A DNA stretch of 64,000 nt from Hathewaya massiliensis (GTDB taxonomy: Bacteria; Bacillota; Clostridia; Clostridiales; Clostridiaceae): the NCBI RefSeq assembly GCF_902143515.1, contig NZ_CABFVD010000001.1:682001-746000 (forward strand), in the 5' to 3' direction. The notes under the pieces were generated by a model. The model did no database searches and had not been told where the DNA came from. It was given only the letters and a program-made list of their open reading frames with translations. Numbering within the stretch: the stretch's first letter is position 1; each line of letters begins with the position of its first letter. Made by a program: the position numbers and the translations under genes. Positions 51,944-61,441 of the stretch are shown here, piece after piece.

Positions 51944-53137
51944 TTATTCTACTATAGTAGTAACAACTCCTGATCCTACTGTTCTTCCGCCTTCTCTTAT
52001 AGCGAATCTTAATCCTTCTTCCATTGCTACTTTGTTGATTAACTCAACGTTCATATCAATGTGGTCTCCAGGCATTACCATTTCTACTCCATCTGGTAAT
52101 TGGATTGATCCTGTAACGTCTGTTGTTCTGAAGTAGAATTGTGGTCTGTATCCGTTGAAGAATGGTGTATGTCTTCCGCCTTCTTCTTTCTTTAATACGT
52201 ATACTTGACCTACGAATTTTCTGTGAGGTTTTACTGATCCTGATTTTGCAAGTACCTGACCTCTTTCAACATCTGCTCTTTGTACTCCTCTTAGTAATGC
52301 TCCGATATTATCTCCAGCCATTGCTTGATCTAATAACTTTCTGAACATTTCTACTCCTGTACATACTACTTTTCTTGACTCATCGCTTAATCCTACGATT
52401 TCGATTTCGTCTCCTACTTTAAGTATTCCTCTTTCTACTCTTCCTGTTACAACTGTTCCTCTTCCTGTGATTGTGAATACATCTTCTATTGGCATTAAGA
52501 AGTCTTTTTCTGTATCTCTCTCAGGTGTTGGGATGTATGCATCTATTGCATCCATTAAGTCTAGTATTGGTTTTGTCTTTTCTGGAGTTTCTAAGTTGTT
52601 GATTGCTTCTAATGCTGATCCTGTTACGATTGGTGCTCCATCTCCATCAAATCCATACTCGCTTAATAATTCTCTGATTTCCATTTCTACTAATTCTAGT
52701 AATTCTGGATCATCTACCATATCTGCTTTGTTTAAGAATACTACTATGTGTTGTACTCCTACTCTTGATGCTAATAGTATATGCTCTCTTGTTTGTGGCA
52801 TTGGACCATCTGCTGCTGATACAACTAAGATAGCTCCATCCATTTGTGCTGCACCTGTGATCATGTTCTTTACATAGTCAGCGTGTCCTGGGCAGTCTAC
52901 GTGTGCATAGTGTCTGTTATCTGTTTCGTACTCTACGTGTGATGTATTGATTGTGATTCCTCTTTCTTTTTCTTCTGGAGCCTTATCAATTTCATCATAT
53001 TTTGATGCTTGCGCATACCCTTTTTGTGCAAGTACTAGTGTAATTGCTGCTGTTAATGTTGTCTTACCATGGTCTACGTGTCCTATTGTTCCTATATTTA
53101 CGTGCGGCTTCTTTCTTTCAAATTTAGCTTTTGACAT
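51944..53137 (-). CDS. tuf: Elongation factor Tu, copy 2
   Basis: A 397-residue EF-Tu with intact GTPase motifs, almost identical to copy 1. The match extends about 15 bases past the stop (TTAATTGATCAAAGT on the plus strand) and through the ribosome-binding site, then ends sharply. It follows tRNA-Thr. A CTGGT/ACCAG hairpin without U-tract lies downstream. Confidence 0.99.
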   Translation of the reverse strand: MSKAKFERKKPHVNIGTIGHVDHGKTTLTAAITLVLAQKGYAQASKYDEIDKAPEEKERGITINTSHVEYETDNRHYAHVDCPGHADYVKNMITGAAQMDGAILVVSAADGPMPQTREHILLASRVGVQHIVVFLNKADMVDDPELLELVEMEIRELLSEYGFDGDGAPIVTGSALEAINNLETPEKTKPILDLMDAIDAYIPTPERDTEKDFLMPIEDVFTITGRGTVVTGRVERGILKVGDEIEIVGLSDESRKVVCTGVEMFRKLLDQAMAGDNIGALLRGVQRADVERGQVLAKSGSVKPHRKFVGQVYVLKKEEGGRHTPFFNGYRPQFYFRTTDVTGSIQLPDGVEMVMPGDHIDMNVELINKVAMEEGLRFAIREGGRTVGSGVVTTIVE

Positions 53138-53227
53138 TGTTTTTTTCCTCCTTTATATGAATACCTAATTATTTATTTCTTTTAAATAAACTCATCCTGG
53201 TGTGTTGTATGTAAAAAACAAAGCACT

Positions 53228-53303
53228 TGGAGCCCACGATCGGGATTGAACCGACGACCTCCACCTTACCAAGGTGACGCTCTACCGACTGAGCTACATG
53301 GGC
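53228..53303 (-). tRNA. tRNA-Thr (anticodon GGU)
   Basis: A complete cloverleaf: acceptor GCCCATG with CGTGGGC, D stem GCTC/GAGC, anticodon loop TTGGTAA, T arm GTCGG-TTCAATC-CCGAT, discriminator T and an encoded CCA. It is transcribed ahead of tuf2. Confidence 0.97.
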
Positions 53304-53408
53304 TTATATTATAAACATACATAATAACATACCTAATAGAATTTCAAAATTTAGCTAATTTTTTAAAATCCACATAGATAAGTTAAATTATATCACAACT
53401 AGTTATTT

Positions 53409-53437
53409 ATTTTACTCTCTTTGTTTTCTATTGTCAA
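53409..53437 (-). promoter_or_regulatory. Promoter of tRNA-Thr and tuf2
   Basis: TTGACA, 17 bases, TAAAAT on the minus strand, just after the sigH stop. A further TATAAT (minus) lies about 30 bases downstream. Confidence 0.75.
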
Positions 53438-53445
53438 TAATGAGT

Positions 53446-54096
53446 TTACTTTTTAAACAAAGATTTTTCTAATTTTCTTTTAACTCTTTGAAGTGCATTG
53501 TCAATAGACTTAGCATGCCTATCTAAATCACAGGCTATTTCCTGATATGATTTGCCGTCTAAATAAGAGCTTAAAACTTCAAGTTCTAATTCTGATAACA
53601 CTTCACTTATTTCCTTCTCTATAGCATTAACTTCTTCTCTGCTTATTACAAGGTCTTCTGGATTTGTCACCTTTAAACTTGATAAAACATCAATTAAAGT
53701 TCTGTCTGACTCCTCATCATATATTGGCTTATTTAAAGAAACATATGTATTAAGTGGTATATGTTTTTGTCTAGTTGCAGTCTTAATAGCTGTTATTATT
53801 TGTCTTGTTATACACAATTCAGCAAAAGCTTTAAAAGAAGATAACTTATCAGGTTTAAAGTCTCTTATGGCTTTATATAACCCTATCATCCCTTCTTGGT
53901 AGATATCTTCCTTATCTGCACCTATTAAAAAATATGACTTAGACTTTGCCTTAACAAAGTTCTCATACTTGCTAATCAAATATTCCTGTGCTTCTATATC
54001 CCCTTTTTTAGCTTCTATAACCACTTCTTCATCTAACATGCTTTCAAATTTTTTTTCATCTATGCCCTTCTCTGAAAAAGTAAAAGTTTTCTCCAC
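53446..54096 (-). CDS. sigH: RNA polymerase sigma factor SigH
   Basis: A sigma-70-family factor of about 216 residues, orthologous by context to the sporulation-initiation sigma SigH (Spo0H). Region 2 shows ADKEDIYQEGMIGLYKAIRD and region 4 the HTH SYQEIACDLDRHAKSIDNAL. I start at GTG 54094-54096 (MEKTFTFSEKG), five bases after GGAGG. Confidence 0.93.
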   Translation of the reverse strand: MEKTFTFSEKGIDEKKFESMLDEEVVIEAKKGDIEAQEYLISKYENFVKAKSKSYFLIGADKEDIYQEGMIGLYKAIRDFKPDKLSSFKAFAELCITRQIITAIKTATRQKHIPLNTYVSLNKPIYDEESDRTLIDVLSSLKVTNPEDLVISREEVNAIEKEISEVLSELELEVLSSYLDGKSYQEIACDLDRHAKSIDNALQRVKRKLEKSLFKK

Positions 54097-54169
54097 ACTT
54101 ATCCCTCCAGCACCAACATACACATTCACCTTTCATTATACAGTATATATTTTTTTAAAGTCAATACAT

Positions 54170-54679
54170 TTAATTGCTTTTTCTAATTTTTTCTAAAGTA
54201 TCCAATATGTTATTATCAATTATGTCTTCTATTAAATTCCTTTGTTCTGCATAATTTGTTTTTATAGATTTCGTTATTCTACTGTCAATCTGTTTTATTT
54301 CATGATAAAATTCAATAGAAGATTTCCTAGTGGCGCCTCTTTGAAATACTAATTGTTGTTCCAAGGAGTCCGATGTAACTACACAAACATCTCCTTTTCT
54401 ACCAATGCCATCTACAGATCTTTCTATATAACTATCTGCGGTTTCTCCATTTTTAGTGAAAACCACAATTAAATTTCCCATGCGTTCTTTATGTTCCAGT
54501 GCACCTTTTACAAGGTGAGCATCAAAAACAAGAAATATCTTATATCCCTTGTATGATGCATAATTTTGTAGAATATCAACTAATTTTTGTCTTGCATTTT
54601 CAAAATTATGTTGTTTTATCTTTATTAAGTCTGGCCAGCTATTTATGACATTATACCCATCTACAAATATTATCTTCAC
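54170..54679 (-). CDS. NYN-domain ribonuclease-like protein (YacP/Rae1 family)
   Basis: A 169-residue PIN-like protein. IIFVDGYNVINSWPDL and LVFDAHLVKG carry the acidic metal-site residues. B. subtilis YacP (Rae1) cleaves mRNA in the ribosomal A site, a role inferred here from family and locus. It overlaps the end of rlmB by four bases. Confidence 0.88.
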   Translation of the reverse strand: MKIIFVDGYNVINSWPDLIKIKQHNFENARQKLVDILQNYASYKGYKIFLVFDAHLVKGALEHKERMGNLIVVFTKNGETADSYIERSVDGIGRKGDVCVVTSDSLEQQLVFQRGATRKSSIEFYHEIKQIDSRITKSIKTNYAEQRNLIEDIIDNNILDTLEKIRKSN

Positions 54680-55593
54680 TTTTTATCACTGCTGACTTTT
54701 TGTTTTAGCACTTCATACATAACAATTCCTCCAGCTACAGAGGCATTTAATGAATTCACTTTCCCAACCATAGGTATTTTAACTAATACATCACATTTTT
54801 CTTTAGTATGTTTTGCCATACCTTTTCCTTCACTGCCTATAATGATGGCAACTGGACCAGTATAATCCACTTCATGGCAATATGCTTTACCATGCATATC
54901 TGTACCATATACCCAAATACCTTTATCTTTTAGTTCATCTATACATGCATTTAAATTAGTTACTTTTGCTATTTTCATATGTTCTACTGCTCCAGCTGAA
55001 GTCTTATATACCACGGAAGTAACCCCTACATTCCTTCTCTTAGGAATAATAATCCCGTGTACCCCACAAACTTCTGCTGTTCTAACTATAGAGCCAAAAT
55101 TATGAGGATCTTCTATTTCATCTAGTATAATTATAAAAGGTTCTTCACCTTTTTTCTTTGCATAATCTATAATTTCATCTACTGTGGAATATGAAAATGG
55201 AGTTGTAACTGCTATAACTCCTTGATGAGCTTTAGTCTCTGATAGAGAGTCTAGTTTTCTCTTGTCTACATCCTTTATAACTATACCTTTTTCTCTAGCT
55301 AACTTAATTATGCTCTTAATAGAACCACTAAGTTCTCCTTTTGAAATCATTACATATTCTATGTGTTTATCACCTTTTAAAAGTTCAGTGACAGCATTTC
55401 TTCCTTCAACTATATTATCTAGTGCCTTTTCCTCATCTTTTGTATTATAGATTATATTTTTTTTATTTTTAGGTTCATTTTCTTTTAATGGTTTATATTT
55501 TTTATTTATGGTTTCATTTTCTTTTAAGGGTCTGTGTTTTTTAGTTTTAGGTTTAGTTTCTTTTAATGATTTATATTTTTTATTTTTTTCCAT
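54676..55593 (-). CDS. rlmB: 23S rRNA (guanosine-2'-O-)-methyltransferase RlmB
   Basis: A 305-residue SPOUT methyltransferase. The catalytic half shows NFGSIVRTAEVCGVHGIIIP, VAIIIGSEGKGM and a knot ending in NSLNASVAGGIVMYE. Before the substrate-binding domain there is a lysine-rich N-terminal extension of three 13-residue repeats (about residues 5-43). Confidence 0.92.
   Translation of the reverse strand: MEKNKKYKSLKETKPKTKKHRPLKENETINKKYKPLKENEPKNKKNIIYNTKDEEKALDNIVEGRNAVTELLKGDKHIEYVMISKGELSGSIKSIIKLAREKGIVIKDVDKRKLDSLSETKAHQGVIAVTTPFSYSTVDEIIDYAKKKGEEPFIIILDEIEDPHNFGSIVRTAEVCGVHGIIIPKRRNVGVTSVVYKTSAGAVEHMKIAKVTNLNACIDELKDKGIWVYGTDMHGKAYCHEVDYTGPVAIIIGSEGKGMAKHTKEKCDVLVKIPMVGKVNSLNASVAGGIVMYEVLKQKVSSDKK
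55465..55581 (-). repeat. Three 39-bp coding repeats in the rlmB N-terminal extension
   Basis: The encoded units are KKYKSLKETKPKT, KKHRPLKENETIN and KKYKPLKENEPKN. They are basic and probably unstructured, and could aid rRNA binding or simply be tolerated slippage. Confidence 0.75.
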
Positions 55594-55627
55594 AGTATCC
55601 TACCTCTTTAACTCTATTTAAAATTCT

Positions 55628-56032
55628 TTAAACTATTACCTTTTTTAAAAGTTCTTCTATTCTACTTATATCATCTATAAGATACAAATACCCTATAAGC
55701 GCCTCAAATCCTGTTGCCATTTTATAATCTGTTAAATCTGCATTTTTAGGTACTGTATAGGATTTAGTGTTTCTACCTCTTTTAAATATTGCCAATTCTT
55801 CTTCATTTAATTCATCTAACAAGACTTTCATGAAATCACTCTGTGCTTTGGCTTTTACATATCCTATACCCTTAAGATGAAGTTTATGTACGTTCATGTC
55901 CATGTTATTCTTTACCAAATAAGTTCTTATAATAAGCTCATATACCGAATCCCCTACATAGGCAAGTACTAATGGATTTAAGAATGTAGCTTCTTTTTTA
56001 GTTAGTTTTATATTAAATAAATCTAATTCCAT
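55628..56032 (-). CDS. mrnC: Mini-ribonuclease III
   Basis: A 134-residue RNase III catalytic domain without the double-stranded RNA-binding domain. LAYVGDSVYELIIRTYLV carries the catalytic acids. It matures 23S rRNA ends in Bacillus. It lies before rlmB, but an S4 paralogue separates it from cysS. Confidence 0.93.
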   Translation of the reverse strand: MELDLFNIKLTKKEATFLNPLVLAYVGDSVYELIIRTYLVKNNMDMNVHKLHLKGIGYVKAKAQSDFMKVLLDELNEEELAIFKRGRNTKSYTVPKNADLTDYKMATGFEALIGYLYLIDDISRIEELLKKVIV

Positions 56033-56084
56033 TTGTTTTTCTCCTATATTATTATAGCATGTTTTTAATTAAAACTTAATTCTA

Positions 56085-56113
56085 AGAATATGTTATTTTA
56101 ATTCCTATGTCAA
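56085..56113 (-). promoter_or_regulatory. Promoter of mrnC-rlmB-yacP-sigH
   Basis: TTGACA, 17 bases, TATTCT on the minus strand; a nearby TGCTATAAT extended -10 is an alternative. Confidence 0.6.
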
Positions 56114-56124
56114 GTTTACAAGAG

Positions 56125-56154
56125 ATAAAAAATACCCCTTATATGAGGGGTATT
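56125..56154 (-). terminator. Terminator of the S4 paralogue gene
   Basis: AATACCCCT and AGGGGTATT around six bases, then TTTTTT on the minus strand. Confidence 0.9.
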
Positions 56155-56259
56155 GTGTAGGATTGAGATTAGTTTAATATTTTCCATGGCTATATGGTAT
56201 TTGTAAATTTTTTATGACAGTGTACAAATTAGTTAACAGATATATCAAACCGGCTAGCA

Positions 56260-56853
56260 CTACTTAGAATATAATTCAACTACTAATTGTTCATTTGCTT
56301 CAACTGGTATTTCTGATCTTTCAGGTAATCTATTAAGTTTACCCGAAAAAGAATCTAGGTTTGTATCTATATATGGCAAAGCAAATTTAGAAAACTCTTG
56401 GAAGTTATCTAAAAACATTTGGTTCTTTCTAGACTTTTCCTTCAAAGATATCTCATCTCCAACTTTAATATTATAAGATGGAATATCTACCTTTTTACCA
56501 TTTACTAGAATGTGCCCATGTGTTACCATTTGTCTGCTTTGTCTAATTGAATTAGCAAATCCTATTCTATATACTAAATTATCTAGTCTGCACTCTAAAG
56601 ATATTAGAAGAGCATCACCAGTAACTTCTCTACTTTTCATAGCCTTATCTACATATATAGCAAATTGCTTTTCTAAAACCCCGTAATAGGCTTTAATTTT
56701 TTGCTTTTCTAAAAGTTGCTTTCCATAATCTGAAAGCTTTTTCCCTGCTCTACTATTTTCCTTAGTAGCTCTTTTCATTGCCTTGGGATGTCCATATACA
56801 TTTACACCTAACCTTCTACATAATTTAAATCTTGGCCCTGTATATCTTGCCAT
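56260..56853 (-). CDS. 30S ribosomal protein S4, cysteine-poor paralogue
   Basis: A 197-residue S4 with a complete RNA-binding domain ([20 protein letters not shown]). Of the four zinc cysteines of the main S4 only Cys12 remains (RFKLCRR), so it should not need zinc. It has its own promoter with a Fur/Zur-like dyad across the -35 and its own terminator, between cysS and mrnC. It is full-length with a good AAGGAGG site, so not a pseudogene. A zinc-sparing replacement S4 is the likely role. Confidence 0.93.
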   Translation of the reverse strand: MARYTGPRFKLCRRLGVNVYGHPKAMKRATKENSRAGKKLSDYGKQLLEKQKIKAYYGVLEKQFAIYVDKAMKSREVTGDALLISLECRLDNLVYRIGFANSIRQSRQMVTHGHILVNGKKVDIPSYNIKVGDEISLKEKSRKNQMFLDNFQEFSKFALPYIDTNLDSFSGKLNRLPERSEIPVEANEQLVVELYSK

Positions 56854-56921
56854 AGTTAGCCTCCTTATAACTCTCTAATAATGTTTGCCGCGATAGTATA
56901 TTATTTCTGCCAACGAAAGAA

Positions 56922-56950
56922 ATTATATCACATAATCTACTTATTGAAAA
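56922..56950 (-). promoter_or_regulatory. Promoter of the S4 paralogue gene
   Basis: TTTTCA, 17 bases, TATAAT on the minus strand. The -35 overlaps a 15-bp dyad. Confidence 0.6.
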
Positions 56951-56959
56951 TGACTTTCA
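56945..56959. promoter_or_regulatory. Fur/Zur-like 7-1-7 operator
   Basis: TGAAAAT-G-ACTTTCA is a 7-1-7 inverted repeat with one mismatch, covering the -35 of the S4 paralogue promoter. This is the geometry of Fur-family (Fur, Zur, PerR) boxes. Zur is favoured only because of the gene it precedes. Confidence 0.5.
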
Positions 56960-56975
56960 GTATCTTTTATTCAAC

Positions 56976-57015
56976 AAAAAAAGAGATTATATAGTTGATT
57001 TCTTATATAATCTCT
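56976..57015 (-). terminator. Terminator of cysS
   Basis: AGAGATTATATA and TATATAATCTCT form a perfect 12-bp stem followed by a run of seven T on the minus strand. Confidence 0.9.
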
Positions 57016-57066
57016 CTTTTTCTTAATTAAACTCTATATTTAAAATAGGATTTGTTAGAGATTTTA

Positions 57067-57097
57067 TTCATATGGTGTTTACGTAACCACCTATGAA
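57067..57097. repeat. Second copy of the dispersed palindromic repeat
   Basis: TTCATATGGTG and CACCTATGAA flank a TTACGTAA centre. Bases 57069-57097 match the left half of the element at 2306-2393 in 25 of 29 positions. It lies between the cysS stop and its terminator. Confidence 0.6.
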
Positions 57098-57119
57098 GAA
57101 GTTTTAAAATTTCATTATT

Positions 57120-58526
57120 CTATAGTTTTTTCCATCTAACTCCCTGTGGAGTATCTTCTAAAACTATGCCTCTAGCTTTTAAATCATCTCTTATCTTATC
57201 AGATAAAGCCCAATTTTTTTCTTTTCTAGCATTTTCCCTCTCTAAAATTAACCCTTCGATTTCCTCCTCTAAACTTCCTTTAGTAGATCTTTGAAGTATT
57301 CCAAGAGGAGACCCAAGTTCTCTTATTAAATCTAAAGAAGTTTTTATTATTTCTTTGGATGAACTAATATTAATATTTGTATTTACTTCTTTTATAAGAT
57401 CGAATATAACGGATATAGCATCTGCAGTATTGAAATCGTCATCCATCTTTTCAATGAATTTTACCTTATATGAATTTATCTTATTTAATGTCTCTTTTTC
57501 TTCTTCCCTTAGCTTTTCATCCTTTGCCTCTTCTAATAGATTTTCTAAGTTTGAAATTGAATTATAAATTCTATCTACAGAAGATTTGGCTGCCTCTAAT
57601 AACTCTCTACTAAAATTTAATTGATTTCTATAATGAGCTTGCAACATAAAAAATCTTATAACATCAGAATCAAATTCTTTAAGTGCATCCCTTGCTGTTA
57701 AGAAGTTGTTTAGGGACTTAGACATTTTTTTATTATTTACATTTAAGTATGCAGCATGCATCCAATATTTAACGAAGCTTTTTCCTGTCCTTCCCTCACT
57801 TTGAGCCATTTCATTTTCATGATGAGGAAATGCAAGGTCCATGCCTCCTCCATGTATATCTATAGTCTCTCCTAAAAGCTTTTGAGACATACATGAACAT
57901 TCAATGTGCCATCCTGGCCTACCTTTTCCCCAAGGTGACTCCCAATAAGGTTCTCCTGATTTTGCACTTTTCCAAACTGCAAAGTCCATAGGATCTTTCT
58001 TTCTTTCATCTACACTTATTCTAGCACCAGCTTGGAGTTCTTCAAGATTTTGTCCTGACAATTTTCCATAGTCATTAAATTTCTTGGTCTCAAAATACAC
58101 ATCTCCATTAATCTCATATGCATAACCTTTTTCTATGAGTTCTTCTACAAACCTTATAATTTCACATATATATTCTGTTGCCCTTGGATTTGTTGTTGCC
58201 CTTTTTATATTTAAGCCATCTGCATCTTTATAATATTCACTTATGAAGTTTTCTCCAAGTTCTTTCACTGTTATTCCATCTTCATTGGCTCTTTTTATCA
58301 TTTTATCATCTATGTCTGTGAAGTTTTGAATAAACTTTACTTCATAACCTTTGTATTCAAGATATCTCCTTACAGTATCGAAAATTATAAAGGTTCTAGC
58401 ATTACCTATATGGAAAAAATTATATACTGTAGGTCCACATACATACATCTTTACCTTTCCCTCTTCAATAGGCTTAAACTCTTCTTTTTTTCTGGTAAGA
58501 GTATTATATATCTTCACCTTGCTCAC
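57120..58526 (-). CDS. cysS: Cysteinyl-tRNA synthetase
   Basis: A 468-residue class I synthetase. The HIGH motif reads FFHIGNA, the KMSKS loop [10 protein letters not shown], and zinc ligands lie in [10 protein letters not shown] and IECSCMS. It attaches cysteine to tRNA-Cys. Confidence 0.98.
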   Translation of the reverse strand: MSKVKIYNTLTRKKEEFKPIEEGKVKMYVCGPTVYNFFHIGNARTFIIFDTVRRYLEYKGYEVKFIQNFTDIDDKMIKRANEDGITVKELGENFISEYYKDADGLNIKRATTNPRATEYICEIIRFVEELIEKGYAYEINGDVYFETKKFNDYGKLSGQNLEELQAGARISVDERKKDPMDFAVWKSAKSGEPYWESPWGKGRPGWHIECSCMSQKLLGETIDIHGGGMDLAFPHHENEMAQSEGRTGKSFVKYWMHAAYLNVNNKKMSKSLNNFLTARDALKEFDSDVIRFFMLQAHYRNQLNFSRELLEAAKSSVDRIYNSISNLENLLEEAKDEKLREEEKETLNKINSYKVKFIEKMDDDFNTADAISVIFDLIKEVNTNINISSSKEIIKTSLDLIRELGSPLGILQRSTKGSLEEEIEGLILERENARKEKNWALSDKIRDDLKARGIVLEDTPQGVRWKKL

Positions 58527-58568
58527 TCCTCTACTTTAACTATTACAAAAATATTATAACAAAATATC

Positions 58569-59663
58569 TTATTTCCTTTTAGCAAATATCATCCTACCTG
58601 CAGCTGTTTGAAGAACTGATGTTACTTGAACGTCCATAACTTCTCCAATATGCCTTTTAGCTCCTTCTACTACTATCATAGTTCCATCATCTAAATATGC
58701 TATTCCTTGCCCTGATTCTTTACCATCCTTAACAACCTGTATAGTCATTTCTTCTCCCGGTAAAACAATAGGTTTTATTGAATTAGCAAGTTCATTTATA
58801 TTTAATACTTCTACTCCTTGGAACTGTGCTACTTTATTTAAATTATAATCGTTTGTTATTACTTTACCATTTATTGTTTGAGCTAGTTTTAATAATTTGC
58901 TATCAACTTCTTTAATGTCTTTAAAGTCAGTTTCGCTAATCTCTACTGCAATTTTTAATTCGTTTTGTATTTTATTTAATATGTCTAGCCCTCTTCTTCC
59001 TCTTATTCTTTTTAAGTCATCTGAAGAATCTGCTATGTGTCTTAGCTCTTCTAATACAAATTGAGGGATCACAAGTACCCCCTCTATAAAGCCTGTTTGA
59101 CATATATCTAAAATCCTTCCATCAATTATAACAGAAGTATCTAATATCTTTGGAATTCCTCTAGTCTTAGCTTTCTTCTCCTTTATTGAGCCACTAGCTT
59201 TCTTTAAGTTTATGAAAAAATTGTATATTTCATCTCTTTTTCTAATGGCGATATCTGTACAAAACACCACAATAATAACAGTTATAATAATAGTTAAAAA
59301 TGTCCATATTATGGAATTATTTTTTATTTGATTTAAAAATAAAGTTGAAATAATAAGTCCTATGATTGCGCCTGCTGTACCAAACAAGATCTCTCCTGCT
59401 GGTCTTTTTTGAATACTTCTCTCTACATATTCCATACCTGAAATAATATAATTTATAATAACAGGTGAAAATAAAAATAGTAGTAATGCAAATACTAAAG
59501 ATAAAATTATCATAAATATTATTTTATATACAGTATGACTACTAATAAAAGCCAAAGCTTTAAGTCCACCTATCAAATCTAAGCTTAAAACCTGATAGGA
59601 TATTAAGTAACCAATGGCCCCTCCTATTAATGTAAATAAGATTCTCAAAATTTTTTTTAGCAA
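58569..59663 (-). CDS. Membrane PIN-TRAM domain protein (YacL family)
   Basis: A 364-residue protein. Four predicted N-terminal helices are followed by a PIN nuclease domain (KILDTSVIIDGRILDI near residue 170, with later acidic residues in VITNDYNLNK) and a C-terminal TRAM RNA-binding domain. YacL-type proteins are placed near radA/disA in Firmicutes. The substrate is not known. Confidence 0.9.
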   Translation of the reverse strand: MLKKILRILFTLIGGAIGYLISYQVLSLDLIGGLKALAFISSHTVYKIIFMIILSLVFALLLFLFSPVIINYIISGMEYVERSIQKRPAGEILFGTAGAIIGLIISTLFLNQIKNNSIIWTFLTIIITVIIVVFCTDIAIRKRDEIYNFFINLKKASGSIKEKKAKTRGIPKILDTSVIIDGRILDICQTGFIEGVLVIPQFVLEELRHIADSSDDLKRIRGRRGLDILNKIQNELKIAVEISETDFKDIKEVDSKLLKLAQTINGKVITNDYNLNKVAQFQGVEVLNINELANSIKPIVLPGEEMTIQVVKDGKESGQGIAYLDDGTMIVVEGAKRHIGEVMDVQVTSVLQTAAGRMIFAKRK

Positions 59664-59773
59664 CTGGCTTCACCTCCCTTAAGATTATTAACATTTTTTT
59701 CTTTTAATATGCTTTATTTTAAATATATATTAATCCAATGATTATTTCAATAAAAACTATGTTTTTTAATATT

Positions 59774-59803
59774 TTGTTCAATAAAGTTTTATCCCCCTAT
59801 AAT
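59774..59803 (+). promoter_or_regulatory. Promoter of the plus-strand 135-residue gene
   Basis: TTGTTC, 18 bases, TATAAT on the plus strand, about 95 bases before the gene. Confidence 0.5.
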
Positions 59804-59899
59804 TTTTTATTTTTTTGTTTTATCATTATATATGAAATACAACTTACTTAGTCCTAATTTATTTGTACACACAATAGCTTATAAGGGGAGTTGAATTTA

Positions 59900-60304
59900 T
59901 TGAAAGACATACTTTTTGATCAATTTCAAAATTCAGTAGAAGAATGTCTTATACGACATAAAAGTGTTTTAGATATATTAACAAAGCTTCAGGAATCTGA
60001 AGCTAGAGTTAATAGAGCTGTATGTAAATCTGTAACAAATTGTGGTTGTATAGAGATAAATGCTAAAAAACAAATAAACTTACCTAAGGGTGAAGATTTA
60101 ACATTGGAATCTCTAAATAATATGTTAAATTCACATCTTCAAGGAAAAATTTGTGATGACTGCAGAGACATTGTTGAAAATGAGCTTGGCAATCATATGT
60201 TTTATTTAACAGCACTTTGCAATATATTAAATATTAATCTCTATGATGTACTTATTAAAGAATCTAATAAAATAGTTACCCTTGGGGAATATACTCTTAG
60301 ATAG
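59900..60304 (+). CDS. Conserved clostridial protein of unknown function (DUF1573-like)
   Basis: About 134 residues, and the only convincing plus-strand gene in the window. It starts best at TTG 59900-59902 (MKDILFDQFQNSVEECLIRH), nine bases after GGGGAG; an earlier TTG abuts that site. The fold looks all-helical, with four cysteines in NCGCIEIN and CDDCRDI that could bind metal. I associate it with a clostridial DUF1573-type family from memory. It is single, bounded by its own promoter and a shared terminator. Confidence 0.75.
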   Translation: MKDILFDQFQNSVEECLIRHKSVLDILTKLQESEARVNRAVCKSVTNCGCIEINAKKQINLPKGEDLTLESLNNMLNSHLQGKICDDCRDIVENELGNHMFYLTALCNILNINLYDVLIKESNKIVTLGEYTLR

Positions 60305-60338
60305 TGACTTTATCATTTGAATTTAATATCTTTATATA

Positions 60339-60370
60339 AAATATAGCACAAAAATTTTTGTGCTATATTT
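60339..60370. terminator. Bidirectional terminator between the plus-strand gene and disA
   Basis: A perfect 32-bp palindrome, AAATATAGCACAAAAA with its complement. It has T-runs both ways and overlaps the disA stop codon. Confidence 0.8.
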
Positions 60371-61427
60371 GTCTATCTAAAAGGAATTGTTCCCTCAATC
60401 TTTTTAATCCATTCTTTATAGCTTTGGCTCTAGCTTCCCCTATTCCCTCAACCTTATCAAGTTGTTCATAAGATGCTTCAATTACATTTTTAAGTTCTTT
60501 AAAGTTCTTCGCTAAATTATCTATTACGCTTGAAGGTATTCTAGGTATCTTACTTAACATTCTATATCCTCTTGGAGATATTAAAGTATCCACTAAGGGT
60601 ATTCCAGCATATCCCATTATTTTAGATAAGGTATCTAAATTTAATAGTTCCTCTGAATCAAGCCTTTGAATTTCTGTATATAAATCTGTATAAACTAAAT
60701 CCTTTTGACAGTAATCTCTTATAAGAAACATACCTTCTTCTTCTACATTTCTCACAAGCTCATTTAGTTGCATGGAAATAAGTCTTCCTTCGTTTCCAAG
60801 TTCGTATATGTATCTTTCAATTTCTTCTACTATCCTCATTACCATTTCTGTTCTCTGAACCGCTGTAACCACATCAAATAATGTAATTAAATCTTGAAAC
60901 TCAAGTAGATTAAAATTTTTCATTATTCTATCTAAAACAGAGACATACTTTTCCAAAGTCTGTATAGCCTGATTAGCTTTTGCAAGTATGACACTTGTAT
61001 CTCTTATTACATATTTTAATTCACCCTTATAAAGGCTTATTATATTCCTTCTTTGAGATATAGCAATTACAATTGCATTAGTTTGTTTTGCAACTCTTTT
61101 AGCTGTTCTATGCCTTGTTCCTGTTTCTCCCGTCTGCAAAGACTGATCTGGCATAAGTTGTGCATTTGCAAATAATATCTTCTTAAAATCACTGCTAATA
61201 ACTATAGCCCCATCCATTTTGGCTAATTCATATACATATGCTGGAGAATACTCTGCATTAATTTTAAAACCACCATCTACAATATCTAATACTTCTTCCC
61301 CATCTCCTATAACTATAAGTCCACCAGTTTTTGCTCTTAAAATATTTTCTAATCCCTCTCTAAGTTCCGTCCCCGGTGCCATTAACTTTAATATTTCCAT
61401 AAGTTCTTTATCTTTTTTAAATCTCAC
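60363..61427 (-). CDS. disA: Diadenylate cyclase DisA
   Basis: About 354 residues. The DAC domain has the motifs MDGAIVIS and GTRHRTAKR needed to make c-di-AMP. The C-terminal helix-hairpin-helix ([19 protein letters not shown]) binds branched DNA to check genome integrity before sporulation. I start at GTG 61425-61427 ([15 protein letters not shown]) after GGTGGAG, which avoids overlap with radA. Confidence 0.96.
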   Translation of the reverse strand: MRFKKDKELMEILKLMAPGTELREGLENILRAKTGGLIVIGDGEEVLDIVDGGFKINAEYSPAYVYELAKMDGAIVISSDFKKILFANAQLMPDQSLQTGETGTRHRTAKRVAKQTNAIVIAISQRRNIISLYKGELKYVIRDTSVILAKANQAIQTLEKYVSVLDRIMKNFNLLEFQDLITLFDVVTAVQRTEMVMRIVEEIERYIYELGNEGRLISMQLNELVRNVEEEGMFLIRDYCQKDLVYTDLYTEIQRLDSEELLNLDTLSKIMGYAGIPLVDTLISPRGYRMLSKIPRIPSSVIDNLAKNFKELKNVIEASYEQLDKVEGIGEARAKAIKNGLKRLREQFLLDRQI

Positions 61428-61441
61428 AATACTCCACCCTT

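Noticed and set aside
56260-56853. Second S4 gene as a decaying duplicate
   Set aside because: It is full length with a good ribosome-binding site, promoter and terminator, and the cysteine loss is specific to the zinc site.
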